Positions 24,451 through 32,976 of a DNA stretch of 63,806 bases are shown piece after piece. The translations under genes and the position numbers were made by a program. This DNA is from Desulfobacterales bacterium HSG17 (GTDB lineage Bacteria; Desulfobacterota; Desulfobacteria; Desulfobacterales; Desulfococcaceae), in assembly GCA_030377945.1 (NCBI GenBank), contig JAUCGD010000002.1:1-63806 (forward strand), given 5' to 3'. The notes beneath the pieces are model-generated. The model did no database searches. It saw only the letters and a program-made list of their open reading frames with translations, and was not told where the DNA came from. Position 1 is the stretch's first letter; the number at the start of each line of letters is the position of its first letter.

Positions 24451-25077
24451 TTAAACAATATATTCCACAATATTATCAAATGGCAGCCTGAATCTCTCAG
24501 GCTGCTCTTTAGCTCTATATCCCAATGCAACAATTACAGACACCTCATAGAGACTTGTGTCAATATTAAGGGCTTTTTCAACTCCATCTTTTTCAAAGCC
24601 CTCAACAGGGCAGGTATCAATCTTTTCAGAGGCTGCAATGGTCATAATGTTTGCAAGTGCTATATAGCATTGTTTAGATGCCCATGCATAGGAATTCATT
24701 CTTGGATAGACTTCAGTTTCCATATGATTTTTATATTTTTCAATATAAACTTTTGTCATCTCATCTGACAAACCTCTTCTTCTAAAACTTTTCATGACAT
24801 ATTCATTTGGTGGGATAGTCAGGCCTGGTTTTGACATAAGAACTATCACATGGCTTGCCTCAGTAATCTGGGGTTGATCCCAGCAAAATGGTCTGAGTTT
24901 TATTTTTACATCTTCGGCACTTATGACCAAAAATTTCCATGCCTCAATCCCAAAGGATGAGGGTGACAGATGTGCTGCTGTCATGATTAAATCCATGGTT
25001 CCTTTTTCAATCTTTTTTGCAGGATCAAATTGTTTGCATGCATGACGAAAATTTAATGCTTCAAGTACAGGATTCAT
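24451..25077 (-). CDS. nitroreductase family FMN protein
   Basis: A 208-residue NAD(P)H-dependent FMN reductase of the NfsB-like group. The FMN-binding N-terminus LNFRHACKQFDPAKKI has Arg11, His12 and Lys15 in the usual pattern (R-x-x-x-R/K-F), and HLSPSSFGIEAWKFLVIS provides the flavin-stacking Ser-Pro-Ser segment; the end VIVALGYRAKEQPE is typical. Natural substrates are probably quinones or nitro compounds. It precedes tpx on the same strand, a plausible redox-stress pair. Confidence 0.88.
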   Translation of the reverse strand: MNPVLEALNFRHACKQFDPAKKIEKGTMDLIMTAAHLSPSSFGIEAWKFLVISAEDVKIKLRPFCWDQPQITEASHVIVLMSKPGLTIPPNEYVMKSFRRRGLSDEMTKVYIEKYKNHMETEVYPRMNSYAWASKQCYIALANIMTIAASEKIDTCPVEGFEKDGVEKALNIDTSLYEVSVIVALGYRAKEQPERFRLPFDNIVEYIV

Positions 25078-25214
25078 TGTTTTCCTTATTCAATCAAAAA
25101 TTAGTATTAAACAAGATATAATATTTTTTATCTCGTTGTGTTTGTATTTGAAAATCATTTTATCAATATGATTTTCTACCTTTTAGGATCTCGATTTTCT
25201 TGCCTGGTGATGTA

Positions 25215-25246
25215 GCAGATCAGAAATTAAAAAAAATCTGATCTGC
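25215..25246 (-). terminator. hairpin downstream of cooS
   Basis: GCAGATCAGA (25215-25224) and TCTGATCTGC (25237-25246) form a perfect 10-bp stem around a 12-base A/T loop, 34 bp after the cooS stop. No T run follows the stem on the minus strand, so termination efficiency is uncertain. Confidence 0.45.
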
Positions 25247-25279
25247 CAGTTTCAATCTTTTGTGGTTCATGGCAGATAT

Positions 25280-27244
25280 TTAAGCAGTAAGCTGTCTTCT
25301 ATCTGACATATCAACCAGGGTCCTCTCTCTTGCCTTGTCAATACCAAGCTGTTTTCTCTTTTTATCAATATGGGCTATCATCATTTGTGCAATTTCATGG
25401 GGATCTGCTGCTGAACCCCATTTTCCATAACCCTGTTTTTCCATACCAGTAAAAAGATAATCATAATACTTGGTGTCTTTTACAATTGGAAAGCCAATAC
25501 CAAAAACAGTATATATGCCTGACGCCACAAAATACTGACCAATGGCAATGGCTTTTTCGCTCATCCACTCAGGAGCACATCCAGCAACAGGCAGGTCGGC
25601 AAGAGTGTTTCCAAGACCGCCTGCTTTTACCATTGCCGATGCTGCAATAAGAATTCTGGTATTATCAACACATGAACCCAATCCCAGAACAGGAGGCATG
25701 CCAACAGTTTCGCATACTTCTGCAAGCCCGTCTCCGGCAAGGCATGCAGCTTCCGGCACAAGAAAACCTGCCTTGGCAAGTGAGATCTGCGAGCATCCTG
25801 TCTGGAGAACCAATACATCATTTTCTATCAACTCTTTGACAAGCGCAATATGAACTGAGTCCTGCTTGACTTTTGGATTTGTACACCCTACAACACCTGC
25901 CACACCCCGTATTCTTCCATTAATAATATTATCATTAAGGGGTGTATAACTGCCTCTGAAAGTACCGCCCAGCATATATTCTATATATTCATGTGTAAAC
26001 CCGTGAATACCTGATCTGGTTAATTGGGGAATTTCCACAGGCATACTTCTGGTACCAAATCTTGCAATGGCTTTATGAAGTATTTCATCAATGCTTCTTC
26101 TTGGATTAGTTTCCTCAAACTCAATATGAGTTGCACCCTCGATATGGCACCTTGGATTTGTTGTAATAAGGTGTGTATCATAACATTTTGCAACCGATGC
26201 AAGTCCCTGTTTTATACACTGAATATCAACAACCATTGCATCAACTGCGCCAGTTACTATTACAGCTTCAGTTGATCCAAAACTTCCTGCATGGGGAACG
26301 CCATGCCGGGACATCATTTCAGCTCCGGAACAGCACATTCCGACAAGATTAATCCCTTTAGCTCCTTTTTCTTTTGCCGCATCAATAAAAAATTTATCAC
26401 TGACTCCGGCAAGCATAGCTTCAAACATGGCAGGCTCATGTCCGTGAACGATAATATTCACATGATCCTCTTTTAAAACTCCCATGTTCACATCAGCCAA
26501 AGTGGGTGATGGTGTTCCAAACATAATATCTGAAAGCTCTGTTGCAACCATTGAACCACCCCATCCGTCGGCAAGGGCAGTACGTGAAATCTGCTTTGAA
26601 AGATTATTATAATCTTGATCACAACCGATATGAGTCCTGCTCATAAGTTCCATGACTTCACGCATGGCACCTCTTGGAACAACACCTTCCCTGCGCCATA
26701 GTTCAAGAGTTTCTTTGGGCACTCTTTTTGTGAAAGGCATTTCTCCTTCAACGTTGGAAAATGTCTTTTCAAGTTCAGTATAAAGCTCTTTTGCAACTTC
26801 AAGAACTTCTTTATCTTCAACATCAATTCCAATTGATTTTGCAAGCTTTTCAAGTTTTAAAGTATCAGTTATCTTAAAATCTTCTACTTTACCGTCTATT
26901 ATACCTTTAAATAATTCAAGGATATTCATCCCATGATCATTATGGGAAGCAGATCCTGCAGCAACCATTCTTCCAAAATTTCTTGACATGATAGTGTCAA
27001 TTGTTGCTCCGCAAACACCAACTTTTTTGTAGGGATCTTTTGGGTTTAAACGGCACGGCCCCATGAAGCAGTGCTTGCAGCAGGCTGATTTATCACCTAT
27101 GGGACATGGTTTCATGTCATAACCCCGGTCAAGATCAATGATAACACCATCCCTTCGAGCTTTTTCAAGCATTTGAGCTGTTGCATCGCACATGGTGCGA
27201 TCTGATGCCGGAACCTGTTTTTTACTATTGATTTCTTTGGGCAT
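25280..27244 (-). CDS. cooS: anaerobic Ni carbon-monoxide dehydrogenase catalytic subunit
   Basis: Oxidises CO to CO2 at a Ni-Fe-S C-cluster. The start is ATG 27244 (MPKEINSKKQ), six bases after AGGAGG; the frame is open to 27265 without that support. Counted from this Met, the D-cluster cysteines are C47 and C55 and the B-cluster cysteines C56, C59, C64 and C78, exactly eight positions offset from Carboxydothermus CODH II (39, 47, 48, 51, 56, 70). Later C-cluster segments (HGHEPAMFEA, GMCCSGAE, VVGCTNPK, QTGCSQ, LGSCVDN) are intact. No cooC, cooF or acetyl-CoA synthase genes flank it, so it appears monofunctional or supplied by partners elsewhere. Confidence 0.95.
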   Translation of the reverse strand: MPKEINSKKQVPASDRTMCDATAQMLEKARRDGVIIDLDRGYDMKPCPIGDKSACCKHCFMGPCRLNPKDPYKKVGVCGATIDTIMSRNFGRMVAAGSASHNDHGMNILELFKGIIDGKVEDFKITDTLKLEKLAKSIGIDVEDKEVLEVAKELYTELEKTFSNVEGEMPFTKRVPKETLELWRREGVVPRGAMREVMELMSRTHIGCDQDYNNLSKQISRTALADGWGGSMVATELSDIMFGTPSPTLADVNMGVLKEDHVNIIVHGHEPAMFEAMLAGVSDKFFIDAAKEKGAKGINLVGMCCSGAEMMSRHGVPHAGSFGSTEAVIVTGAVDAMVVDIQCIKQGLASVAKCYDTHLITTNPRCHIEGATHIEFEETNPRRSIDEILHKAIARFGTRSMPVEIPQLTRSGIHGFTHEYIEYMLGGTFRGSYTPLNDNIINGRIRGVAGVVGCTNPKVKQDSVHIALVKELIENDVLVLQTGCSQISLAKAGFLVPEAACLAGDGLAEVCETVGMPPVLGLGSCVDNTRILIAASAMVKAGGLGNTLADLPVAGCAPEWMSEKAIAIGQYFVASGIYTVFGIGFPIVKDTKYYDYLFTGMEKQGYGKWGSAADPHEIAQMMIAHIDKKRKQLGIDKARERTLVDMSDRRQLTA

Positions 27245-27401
27245 TATATCCTCCTGTTTTTTCAATTCAGGCTGTCCAGCTTATTTAGACATTTTAAGAA
27301 CTTGAGATACAAGAGACCATACAATAATATTCCTTTTGCTGACCAACCAACATGAATCGCATAAACAAAAAAATAAGCCATTGAAGCCAGTTATTAATAA
27401 T

Positions 27402-27430
27402 AATATAATACATGTTACATCGTGGTACAA
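27402..27430 (-). promoter_or_regulatory. candidate cooS promoter
   Basis: Read on the minus strand, TTGTAC (27430-27425) and TATATT (27407-27402) are separated by 17 bp, about 160 bp before the cooS start. The surrounding 27245-27539 region (295 bp) is otherwise AT-rich with no CRP/CooA-type palindrome that I could recognise. Confidence 0.3.
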
Positions 27431-27539
27431 GGCAAGATGGTAATATTTTTTATTAAATCATTTTAAACAGGCTTTTATAAGCATTGTCCATGGTTTTCAA
27501 CTCTGGTATTTTAAGATTGAATATTTCAAGGTAGTGGCC

Positions 27540-28916
27540 TTATTTAAAGATTTTTAAAACTTTTTTATAGGGTGCAACCATACCTGGTATAAATTTTTGA
27601 TGTATTTTCTTTCTTACAGGTTTGATGGAAAGAAAAAAGGAAAACATGGTGTTAAATATTCTTTTTTTAATCTTTTTTTGAGGAAAGTCATCATAGAAAC
27701 CGAATTTTTTATAAAATATATGATCTGCTCGAAATACTGCACTGGTATTGTATATAAAATCTCTGAAAATTTTTTTGCCACCCACATGGTAAAAAGTATG
27801 ACCATGTTCAAGATTTTTTTGATCAGCAAGCTTAAATTGGCGGGAGAATGCAATTATTCTGTCTGTTATCTCTTGGGATGTTTTATATTCATCCGTTACA
27901 AAGCCATAAGATTTCATATGCCAGATGTCAGTAAAGGCTTCAAGGGTTTCCCTAAGATTCTGCACCTGACTTAAGGGGCCTGAAACAATAAAACCTAAAG
28001 ATTTGCCATGAAGAACAGGTGCATGTCCATTAAAAAAACTGCGGTCAAAAAATTTTTTCCACATGGAGGAAAGATAGTGATCTTTTACAGTTCCAGCAAA
28101 GACAATGGTAGTGGCAGACAAAAGATTATCATTGTAAAATGCACGATATTCATCTTTCTGGATACATTGATTATCATATCCGCACAGACAGCACCCCAAA
28201 CACCCATTTTTTATCTGAATATCCCGGATATTTTTAACCTCAACATGGTTTGGTGAAGATTTTATAAAGGCATCCGTCATCTGGATCAGGTTGGTATCTT
28301 CTTTTTTTGCATCGGTCAATAAAAGAATTTTTCTGCTGCCTGTTTTTTTTATCTCGTCAAGGCTACCAGATTGATAGGAAATGGCATGATTGGTAATGGC
28401 ATGATATTTTCTGGGCACCTTGATTTTGAGATTTACCATTTCAATAAACCATTCAAAAAAAACTATCATTTTTTCTCTATGGTCATTTTTAAAAAAATCA
28501 TCCATATGGGCTGAATAGCTCTTAACATATTGGAACCCAAGATCTTCACAAATGCCATGCATGTAATTGTGGGCTGTATGGTCAAAAAAATTAATGGAAG
28601 TGGTAAATGAAGTGGTGTACTTGTCCTTAAAAATGTCTGGATCACATCTTTTAAATAAGAGTTCAATAAATCGCTTCATCTGGGATGGAACCAGGCCAAA
28701 ATAAACCGGAAATGACCAGATAATAGCATCTGCCTGGATCATTTTGCTCACAATCTTTTGAAAAAATTCCAGATCATTTTCAATTTTGTTAATGGGACGT
28801 GAAATATTAATAAACTCAAAATCACGATCTTTGTTCTGCTGCTCAAAAAATTTGATATGCTGTAAAGTAATGGATTGTTTTGCTTTAGGGCTTCCGTTAA
28901 GGATAACTATTTTCAT
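27540..28916 (-). CDS. fused double flavodoxin-fold NAD(P)H-dependent oxidoreductase
   Basis: A 458-residue protein with two FMN-reductase-like domains. Domain 1 (about 1-170) opens MKIVILNGSPKAKQSI, the classical phosphate-binding NGSPK loop. Domain 2 (about 190-345) has degenerate loop RKILLLTDAKKEDTN and the cysteine cluster GCLGCCLCGYDNQCIQKDE, seen in iron-sulfur flavoproteins and related reductases. The last ~110 residues are basic and aromatic (YKKFGFYDDFPQKKIKKR), unassigned. Single-domain relatives are ~180-200 residues, so this is a tandem fusion. It lies 58 bp downstream of a PadR regulator and is presumably its target. Substrate unknown. Confidence 0.75.
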   Translation of the reverse strand: MKIVILNGSPKAKQSITLQHIKFFEQQNKDRDFEFINISRPINKIENDLEFFQKIVSKMIQADAIIWSFPVYFGLVPSQMKRFIELLFKRCDPDIFKDKYTTSFTTSINFFDHTAHNYMHGICEDLGFQYVKSYSAHMDDFFKNDHREKMIVFFEWFIEMVNLKIKVPRKYHAITNHAISYQSGSLDEIKKTGSRKILLLTDAKKEDTNLIQMTDAFIKSSPNHVEVKNIRDIQIKNGCLGCCLCGYDNQCIQKDEYRAFYNDNLLSATTIVFAGTVKDHYLSSMWKKFFDRSFFNGHAPVLHGKSLGFIVSGPLSQVQNLRETLEAFTDIWHMKSYGFVTDEYKTSQEITDRIIAFSRQFKLADQKNLEHGHTFYHVGGKKIFRDFIYNTSAVFRADHIFYKKFGFYDDFPQKKIKKRIFNTMFSFFLSIKPVRKKIHQKFIPGMVAPYKKVLKIFK

Positions 28917-28974
28917 TTTACACCTCCAAAATATTTAATACATAATCGACAAATTTTTTCTATAACAAAAGTGT

Positions 28975-29526
28975 TTAAAATTCAGTCTCTATCATGGCAA
29001 TGGTCTCATCCAGCCAACCAATATACATAGTTTCATATGACTCTCCAAAACGGCGTGTCGCCTCCCACAGATGTGCATCTTGTTTAAATTCAGGTTGTAA
29101 AGCTTTAATGTCATCAATAAAATCTGAAGTTTCTGTTTTATACAGTTTGGCCTGCTGTTCATGCAAATTGCGCATCAACCGCAATTGAGTCAAGATAGCT
29201 TCCTTTTCAAGTTTCCCTGAAAAAAACAATTTTAACAGCAATAACTGCTTGGTGGTATCAAGTTTGGTAACAGGTTGTAAAAGCCATTCCAGTAATGCCT
29301 TGTCTCCAGTTTCAGTAATTGTGTAAACTCTCCTATCAGGACGACTCTCTTGAGGTTCTGAATGGGAAACAACCAATTTGTCCTGCTCCAGTTTTTTAAG
29401 TGTTGTATAGATCTGGCTCTGTTTGGCATGCCAGAAATGACCTGTTGATTGATCCATTGTCTGTTTAATTTCATATCCGGTTTTTGACTGATATTTTAGA
29501 AAACCAAGTAACGCACATTTAAGCAT
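28975..29526 (-). CDS. PadR family transcriptional regulator
   Basis: A 183-residue regulator with the PadR winged helix at the N-terminus (LGFLKYQSKTGYEIKQTMDQ, WHAKQSQIYTTLKKLEQDKL, RRVYTITETGDKALLEWL) and a C-terminal helical dimerisation domain of the Vir/PadR subfamily 2 type. PadR proteins are usually repressors released by small phenolic or drug-like ligands. A perfect 17-bp palindrome lies 18 bp upstream of its start (29544-29581), consistent with autoregulation and control of the flavoprotein gene downstream. Confidence 0.9.
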   Translation of the reverse strand: MLKCALLGFLKYQSKTGYEIKQTMDQSTGHFWHAKQSQIYTTLKKLEQDKLVVSHSEPQESRPDRRVYTITETGDKALLEWLLQPVTKLDTTKQLLLLKLFFSGKLEKEAILTQLRLMRNLHEQQAKLYKTETSDFIDDIKALQPEFKQDAHLWEATRRFGESYETMYIGWLDETIAMIETEF

Positions 29527-29543
29527 ATCAAAACCCTTCGGTA

Positions 29544-29581
29544 AATATTATTATATATAATTATTTATATATAATAATATT
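29544..29581. promoter_or_regulatory. perfect palindromic operator upstream of the padR gene
   Basis: AATATTATTATATATAA (29544-29560) and its exact reverse complement TTATATATAATAATATT (29565-29581) are separated by four bases. The site covers positions -18 to -55 relative to the PadR start and is entirely A/T. Size, symmetry and placement fit a dimeric PadR operator overlapping the promoter; the regulator assignment is inference. Confidence 0.6.
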
Positions 29582-29714
29582 GTCAATAAATGTCAAGTTA
29601 TTTTTAAATTGTGTTGCAAGCAAATAATTATAGAAAAACTCTCATATTAGGTATATCGAGTTGCCCGCAGAACATAAATTTCAGAGGTTTGAAGTTTTTA
29701 CTTGAAACCGGATT

Positions 29715-30776
29715 TTATTGATAATTTCTCTTGCAATTGTTGGATTTTTCAAAATCAAGCAGCCATTTTTTCCGGTGCAGGCCACCCCCATAGCCGGTCA
29801 GACTACCATCAGATCCTATAACCCGATGACAGGGGATAATAATGCCAACCCGATTATGCCCATTTGCAGATGCTACGGCTCTGACAGCTTTTGGGTTACC
29901 AAGTTCAATAGCCTGCTGTTTATATGACCACGTCTCTCCGTAAGGAATTTTTTTAAGGATTTTCCATACTGATTGTTGAAATTCGGTTCCAGGTGTATGT
30001 AACGCAACTGTAAAAATCTCTCTTTTTTGATCAAAATATTCGTGCAGCTCAGATTGGACATGTTCCAAATGTAGATTTTTCCCGGGTAGGACAACAGCGT
30101 TAAGCCTTTTACATAAATCCATAAATTCTGTCTCCAATGCACGACGATCTGTAAATTCAAGCATACAAATCCCTTTGTCGCTGGCACAGGCAAACATGGG
30201 GCTGATTGGTGTTGTAAAACGAACAATATTTAAAACAGATTTTTCTTTGGAATCTGTAGGCGGTGCCCCAAATATACTCCGAAAACCTTCATTAAAACCA
30301 CTCAGAGACTGATAGCCACTTTCAAACGCCGAATCTGTTATTGTATCGCCTTTTTTAATAGCGTTATATGCGGTATTAATGCGCAGCATTCTTTGATAAG
30401 CGTGGAATGTAATATGATGATATTTTTTAAACCATCTTCTAATCTGGCTGGGTTGAATCCCTCTTTGCCTCAGGTCATAATCCTTGATTCGCAGGTATGG
30501 ATTTTCATGCAGCTCTTTTATTATTTTTTTTATATAATCTGGAGTCTCATTCAATTTTTCCATTGGACGGCAGACTTTGCAGGGTCTGAATCCGTTTTGA
30601 AGAGCTTCCTGGGCTGTATCATAAAAAACAACATTCTCTGATTTTGGTTTTCTAGCACGGCAGGAAGGTCTGCAGAATATGCCTGTTGTTTTAACGGCTG
30701 TGACAAAAATGCCTTCATAGGAAGAGTCTTTTTTACCAATTGCATTATATTTTTCCTGAAATGTCAATTTTTTCAT
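29715..30776 (-). CDS. ada: bifunctional DNA alkylation repair regulator/methyltransferase Ada
   Basis: A 353-residue Ada protein. The N-terminal zinc domain has Cys35, Cys39, Cys66 and Cys69 (GIFCRPSCRARKP; FRPCKVCRP), with Cys35 the methylphosphotriester acceptor. An AraC-type helix-turn-helix region spans about 80-175 (RIKDYDLRQRGIQPSQIRRW, SAFESGYQSLSGFNEGFR). The O6-methylguanine methyltransferase domain ends with IIPCHRVIGSDGSLTGYGGG, active Cys316. It repairs alkylated DNA and, methylated, activates its own gene. It stands 130 bp upstream of the padR operator on the same strand, probably a separate unit. Confidence 0.95.
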   Translation of the reverse strand: MKKLTFQEKYNAIGKKDSSYEGIFVTAVKTTGIFCRPSCRARKPKSENVVFYDTAQEALQNGFRPCKVCRPMEKLNETPDYIKKIIKELHENPYLRIKDYDLRQRGIQPSQIRRWFKKYHHITFHAYQRMLRINTAYNAIKKGDTITDSAFESGYQSLSGFNEGFRSIFGAPPTDSKEKSVLNIVRFTTPISPMFACASDKGICMLEFTDRRALETEFMDLCKRLNAVVLPGKNLHLEHVQSELHEYFDQKREIFTVALHTPGTEFQQSVWKILKKIPYGETWSYKQQAIELGNPKAVRAVASANGHNRVGIIIPCHRVIGSDGSLTGYGGGLHRKKWLLDFEKSNNCKRNYQ

Positions 30777-30933
30777 TTTGATAAATTCCCCTGATTATCC
30801 TTTAAAATTTTCCTCAAGCAGTTTAATTTCAATACAAAATAGCACGGGCTTTTTTTTGCTGCCACCGAAAAATTGACAAGTTTATTTAATTGGGCTGATA
30901 AATAAAGAATATGAATCATAATTGAAAACAATC

Positions 30934-31202
30934 CTACAATTTATATCTTTTCTCAGCCATTGGGGTGATTGTTTTATATTTCCCTGATATCCAGTTTTCA
31001 AGATCTGAACAATACCATTTTGAGAACCTGCGATCAGACGGCCCTCCTGCCATGTTGGTGGTCATTTCATCAGTGGAAAGGTCGATAACCATTCTAAACC
31101 CCGGTGCAAAAGTGGTCTGCCTGCCCATTTTTCAGGCTGAGATTTAAGAGCTTTTTGCACCGCCTTCAAATAGAGTTCTTCTCTTGTGTGACTGCCAACC
31201 AT
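30934..31202 (-). pseudogene. C-terminal remnant of a penicillin acylase family protein
   Basis: The 64-codon frame at 31128-30934 reads GRQTTFAPGFRMVIDLSTDE, then GGPSDRRFSKWYCSDLENW and GKYKTITP, which matches the C-terminal tail pattern of penicillin acylase (Ntn-hydrolase) family proteins: a F(S)xxY..D...W..G.Y motif. Immediately upstream in a different frame (31202 to ~31125) lies REELYLKAVQKALKSQPEKW, the segment that would precede it in an intact acylase. So the remnant spans a frameshift and lacks the N-terminal ~700 residues including the catalytic Ser. From 31203 to 31464 I see only AT-rich non-coding DNA. The family call rests on remembered motifs. Confidence 0.45.
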
Positions 31203-31464
31203 ACTGAAGTTTCAGAAAGAAGTATCCTGTCAAAATTTATGTAAAAATCATTAAATATCCCAGTATTTTTTAATAAAAAACAATATAAAAATCTTTTCAA
31301 TCAATTGTGTTATATTTTTTTCCGGAAGGATTTAAAAATAGAATTATATTTGATTTTATCAATTTTAACTTCACAAATGGCTGACTGTCTGTTAGAACCC
31401 AATGAAAACATACAAACCTTTTATATTTTAACTTGATACAACTCTATAATAAAGAAAGTAACTA

Positions 31465-32943
31465 TTGAAAAAAATAATTTTATTTCTTAAAACGCTTTTC
31501 AACAAGGAACAGAAGCTCAAACCCTCTTCATCCTTTGATTCTGAACCGCCTGCACCACTGCCAGAACCCATTTCCAAACCACAAAAAAAACAATATAAAA
31601 AGCCAAAAAAGAAAAAATGGTCCATAAATGACTTTATTGTTGAACCGAAAGAAGGAGAAACACGATTTCATGATTTTGATCTGCCCTTAAGTGTGATGCA
31701 TGCTGTTGCTGATTTAAAATTTAAATACTGCACCCCTATCCAGGCACAACTTTTGACACATACCTTAGAAGGTAAGGACGCTACTGCCAAAGCCCAGACT
31801 GGTACAGGGAAAAGTGCAAGTTTTATAGTCACTATTCTTACAAGATTTATAAAAAAGCCATTTAAAAATAAAAATGGGACACCAAGAGCACTCATTCTTG
31901 CACCCACGCGAGAACTTGTTCACCAGATTGAAAAGGATTTTAAATCCCTTGCAAAATATACCAATTTAAGAGTTATCGCCATTTTTGGCGGCACAGGCTA
32001 TAAAAAACAGCAGGATATGCTTAAAGCCAAACCCGTCGATATCATTGTTGCAACCCCAGGTCGTTTTATTGATTTTATGAATAAAAAAATGATCAATACC
32101 TCAAGAGTGGAAATTGTTGTTCTTGACGAAGCTGATCGCATGTTAGATATGGGCTTTATTCCTGATGTTCGTAAAATTATTTTAAAGACTCCCCATAAAA
32201 ACAAAAGACAGACCCTTTTCTTTTCTGCAACTTTAACCCCGGATGTTTTAAGGCTGGCAGACAGCTGGACAACAGACAGCAAGGTTCAAATAGAAATAGA
32301 GCCTGAACATGCGGCAGCTGACACCATCAATCAGATTATTTACATTTCAACGGAGCAGGACAAATTCAAACATGTTTACAACCTTATTAATAACGAGAAA
32401 TTAAAGAGGGTATTGTTGTTTGTAAACAGAAAAGATACAGCAAGGAGACTGTCAACAAAGTTTGAACAGTATGGACAAAAATGCAGTGTCCTTTCTGGAG
32501 ATATTGCCCAGGACAAGCGATTTAAAGTCTTGAATAATTTTAAAAATGGAAAAATTAATTTACTTGTTGCAACCGATGTAGCTGCCCGTGGACTACACAT
32601 TAACGACATCAGCCATGTTATTAATTATGATCTTCCCCATGAGCCTGAACACTATATCCATAGAATTGGAAGGACAGGGAGAGCAGGAGCAACCGGGACA
32701 TCAATCAGTTTTGCCGACGAAATGAGTTCATTTTTTATTCCAAAGATTGAAGAGGTTCTGGGAAATAAAATTGAGTGTGAATATCCTTCTGAATCTTTGG
32801 ATAGACCTCTTCCCAAGCCCAAGCCTGTTAAAAAATCTTACTCAAAATCAAATTTTAAATCCAAATCAAAATCAAAGTATAGTAAAAAGCGCAAACCCTT
32901 TAAAGGGAAACAGAGATCAAAGAGCTACAGACAAACAAAATAA
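31465..32943 (+). CDS. rhlB: DEAD-box ATP-dependent RNA helicase, RhlB type
   Basis: A 492-residue RNA helicase. All motifs are present: Q motif YCTPIQAQ, motif I AQTGTGKS, Ia PTRELVHQ, II VLDEADRMLDMGF, III SAT, V ATDVAARGLH and VI HRIGRTGRAG. The flanking sequence TRFHDFDLPLSVMHAVADL and the whole C-terminal helicase half follow pseudomonad RhlB closely. A basic, low-complexity tail (KSYSKSNFKSKSKSKYSKKRK) probably binds RNA. The start is TTG at 31465: a TAA lies in frame six bases upstream and no other start occurs before the helicase core. The ribosome-binding site is weak (AAAGAAAG), so expression may be restrained. Confidence 0.9.
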   Translation: MKKIILFLKTLFNKEQKLKPSSSFDSEPPAPLPEPISKPQKKQYKKPKKKKWSINDFIVEPKEGETRFHDFDLPLSVMHAVADLKFKYCTPIQAQLLTHTLEGKDATAKAQTGTGKSASFIVTILTRFIKKPFKNKNGTPRALILAPTRELVHQIEKDFKSLAKYTNLRVIAIFGGTGYKKQQDMLKAKPVDIIVATPGRFIDFMNKKMINTSRVEIVVLDEADRMLDMGFIPDVRKIILKTPHKNKRQTLFFSATLTPDVLRLADSWTTDSKVQIEIEPEHAAADTINQIIYISTEQDKFKHVYNLINNEKLKRVLLFVNRKDTARRLSTKFEQYGQKCSVLSGDIAQDKRFKVLNNFKNGKINLLVATDVAARGLHINDISHVINYDLPHEPEHYIHRIGRTGRAGATGTSISFADEMSSFFIPKIEEVLGNKIECEYPSESLDRPLPKPKPVKKSYSKSNFKSKSKSKYSKKRKPFKGKQRSKSYRQTK

Positions 32944-32976
32944 TCGGGCAGTGACAGTTTGGTCACTCAATCAATT

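Noticed and set aside
24345..24533. Upstream extension of the tpx frame
   Set aside because: The extra 63 codons do not resemble Tpx and overlap the nitroreductase end; ATG 24344 has AGGAG.
23847..25077. Tpx and nitroreductase as part of the cooS operon
   Set aside because: A hairpin and 200 bp separate cooS from the nitroreductase gene, so shared transcription is not supported.
32830..32940. Imperfect repeats encoding Lys/Ser in the rhlB tail
   Set aside because: Low-complexity basic helicase tail, common in DEAD-box proteins; not a separate repeat element.
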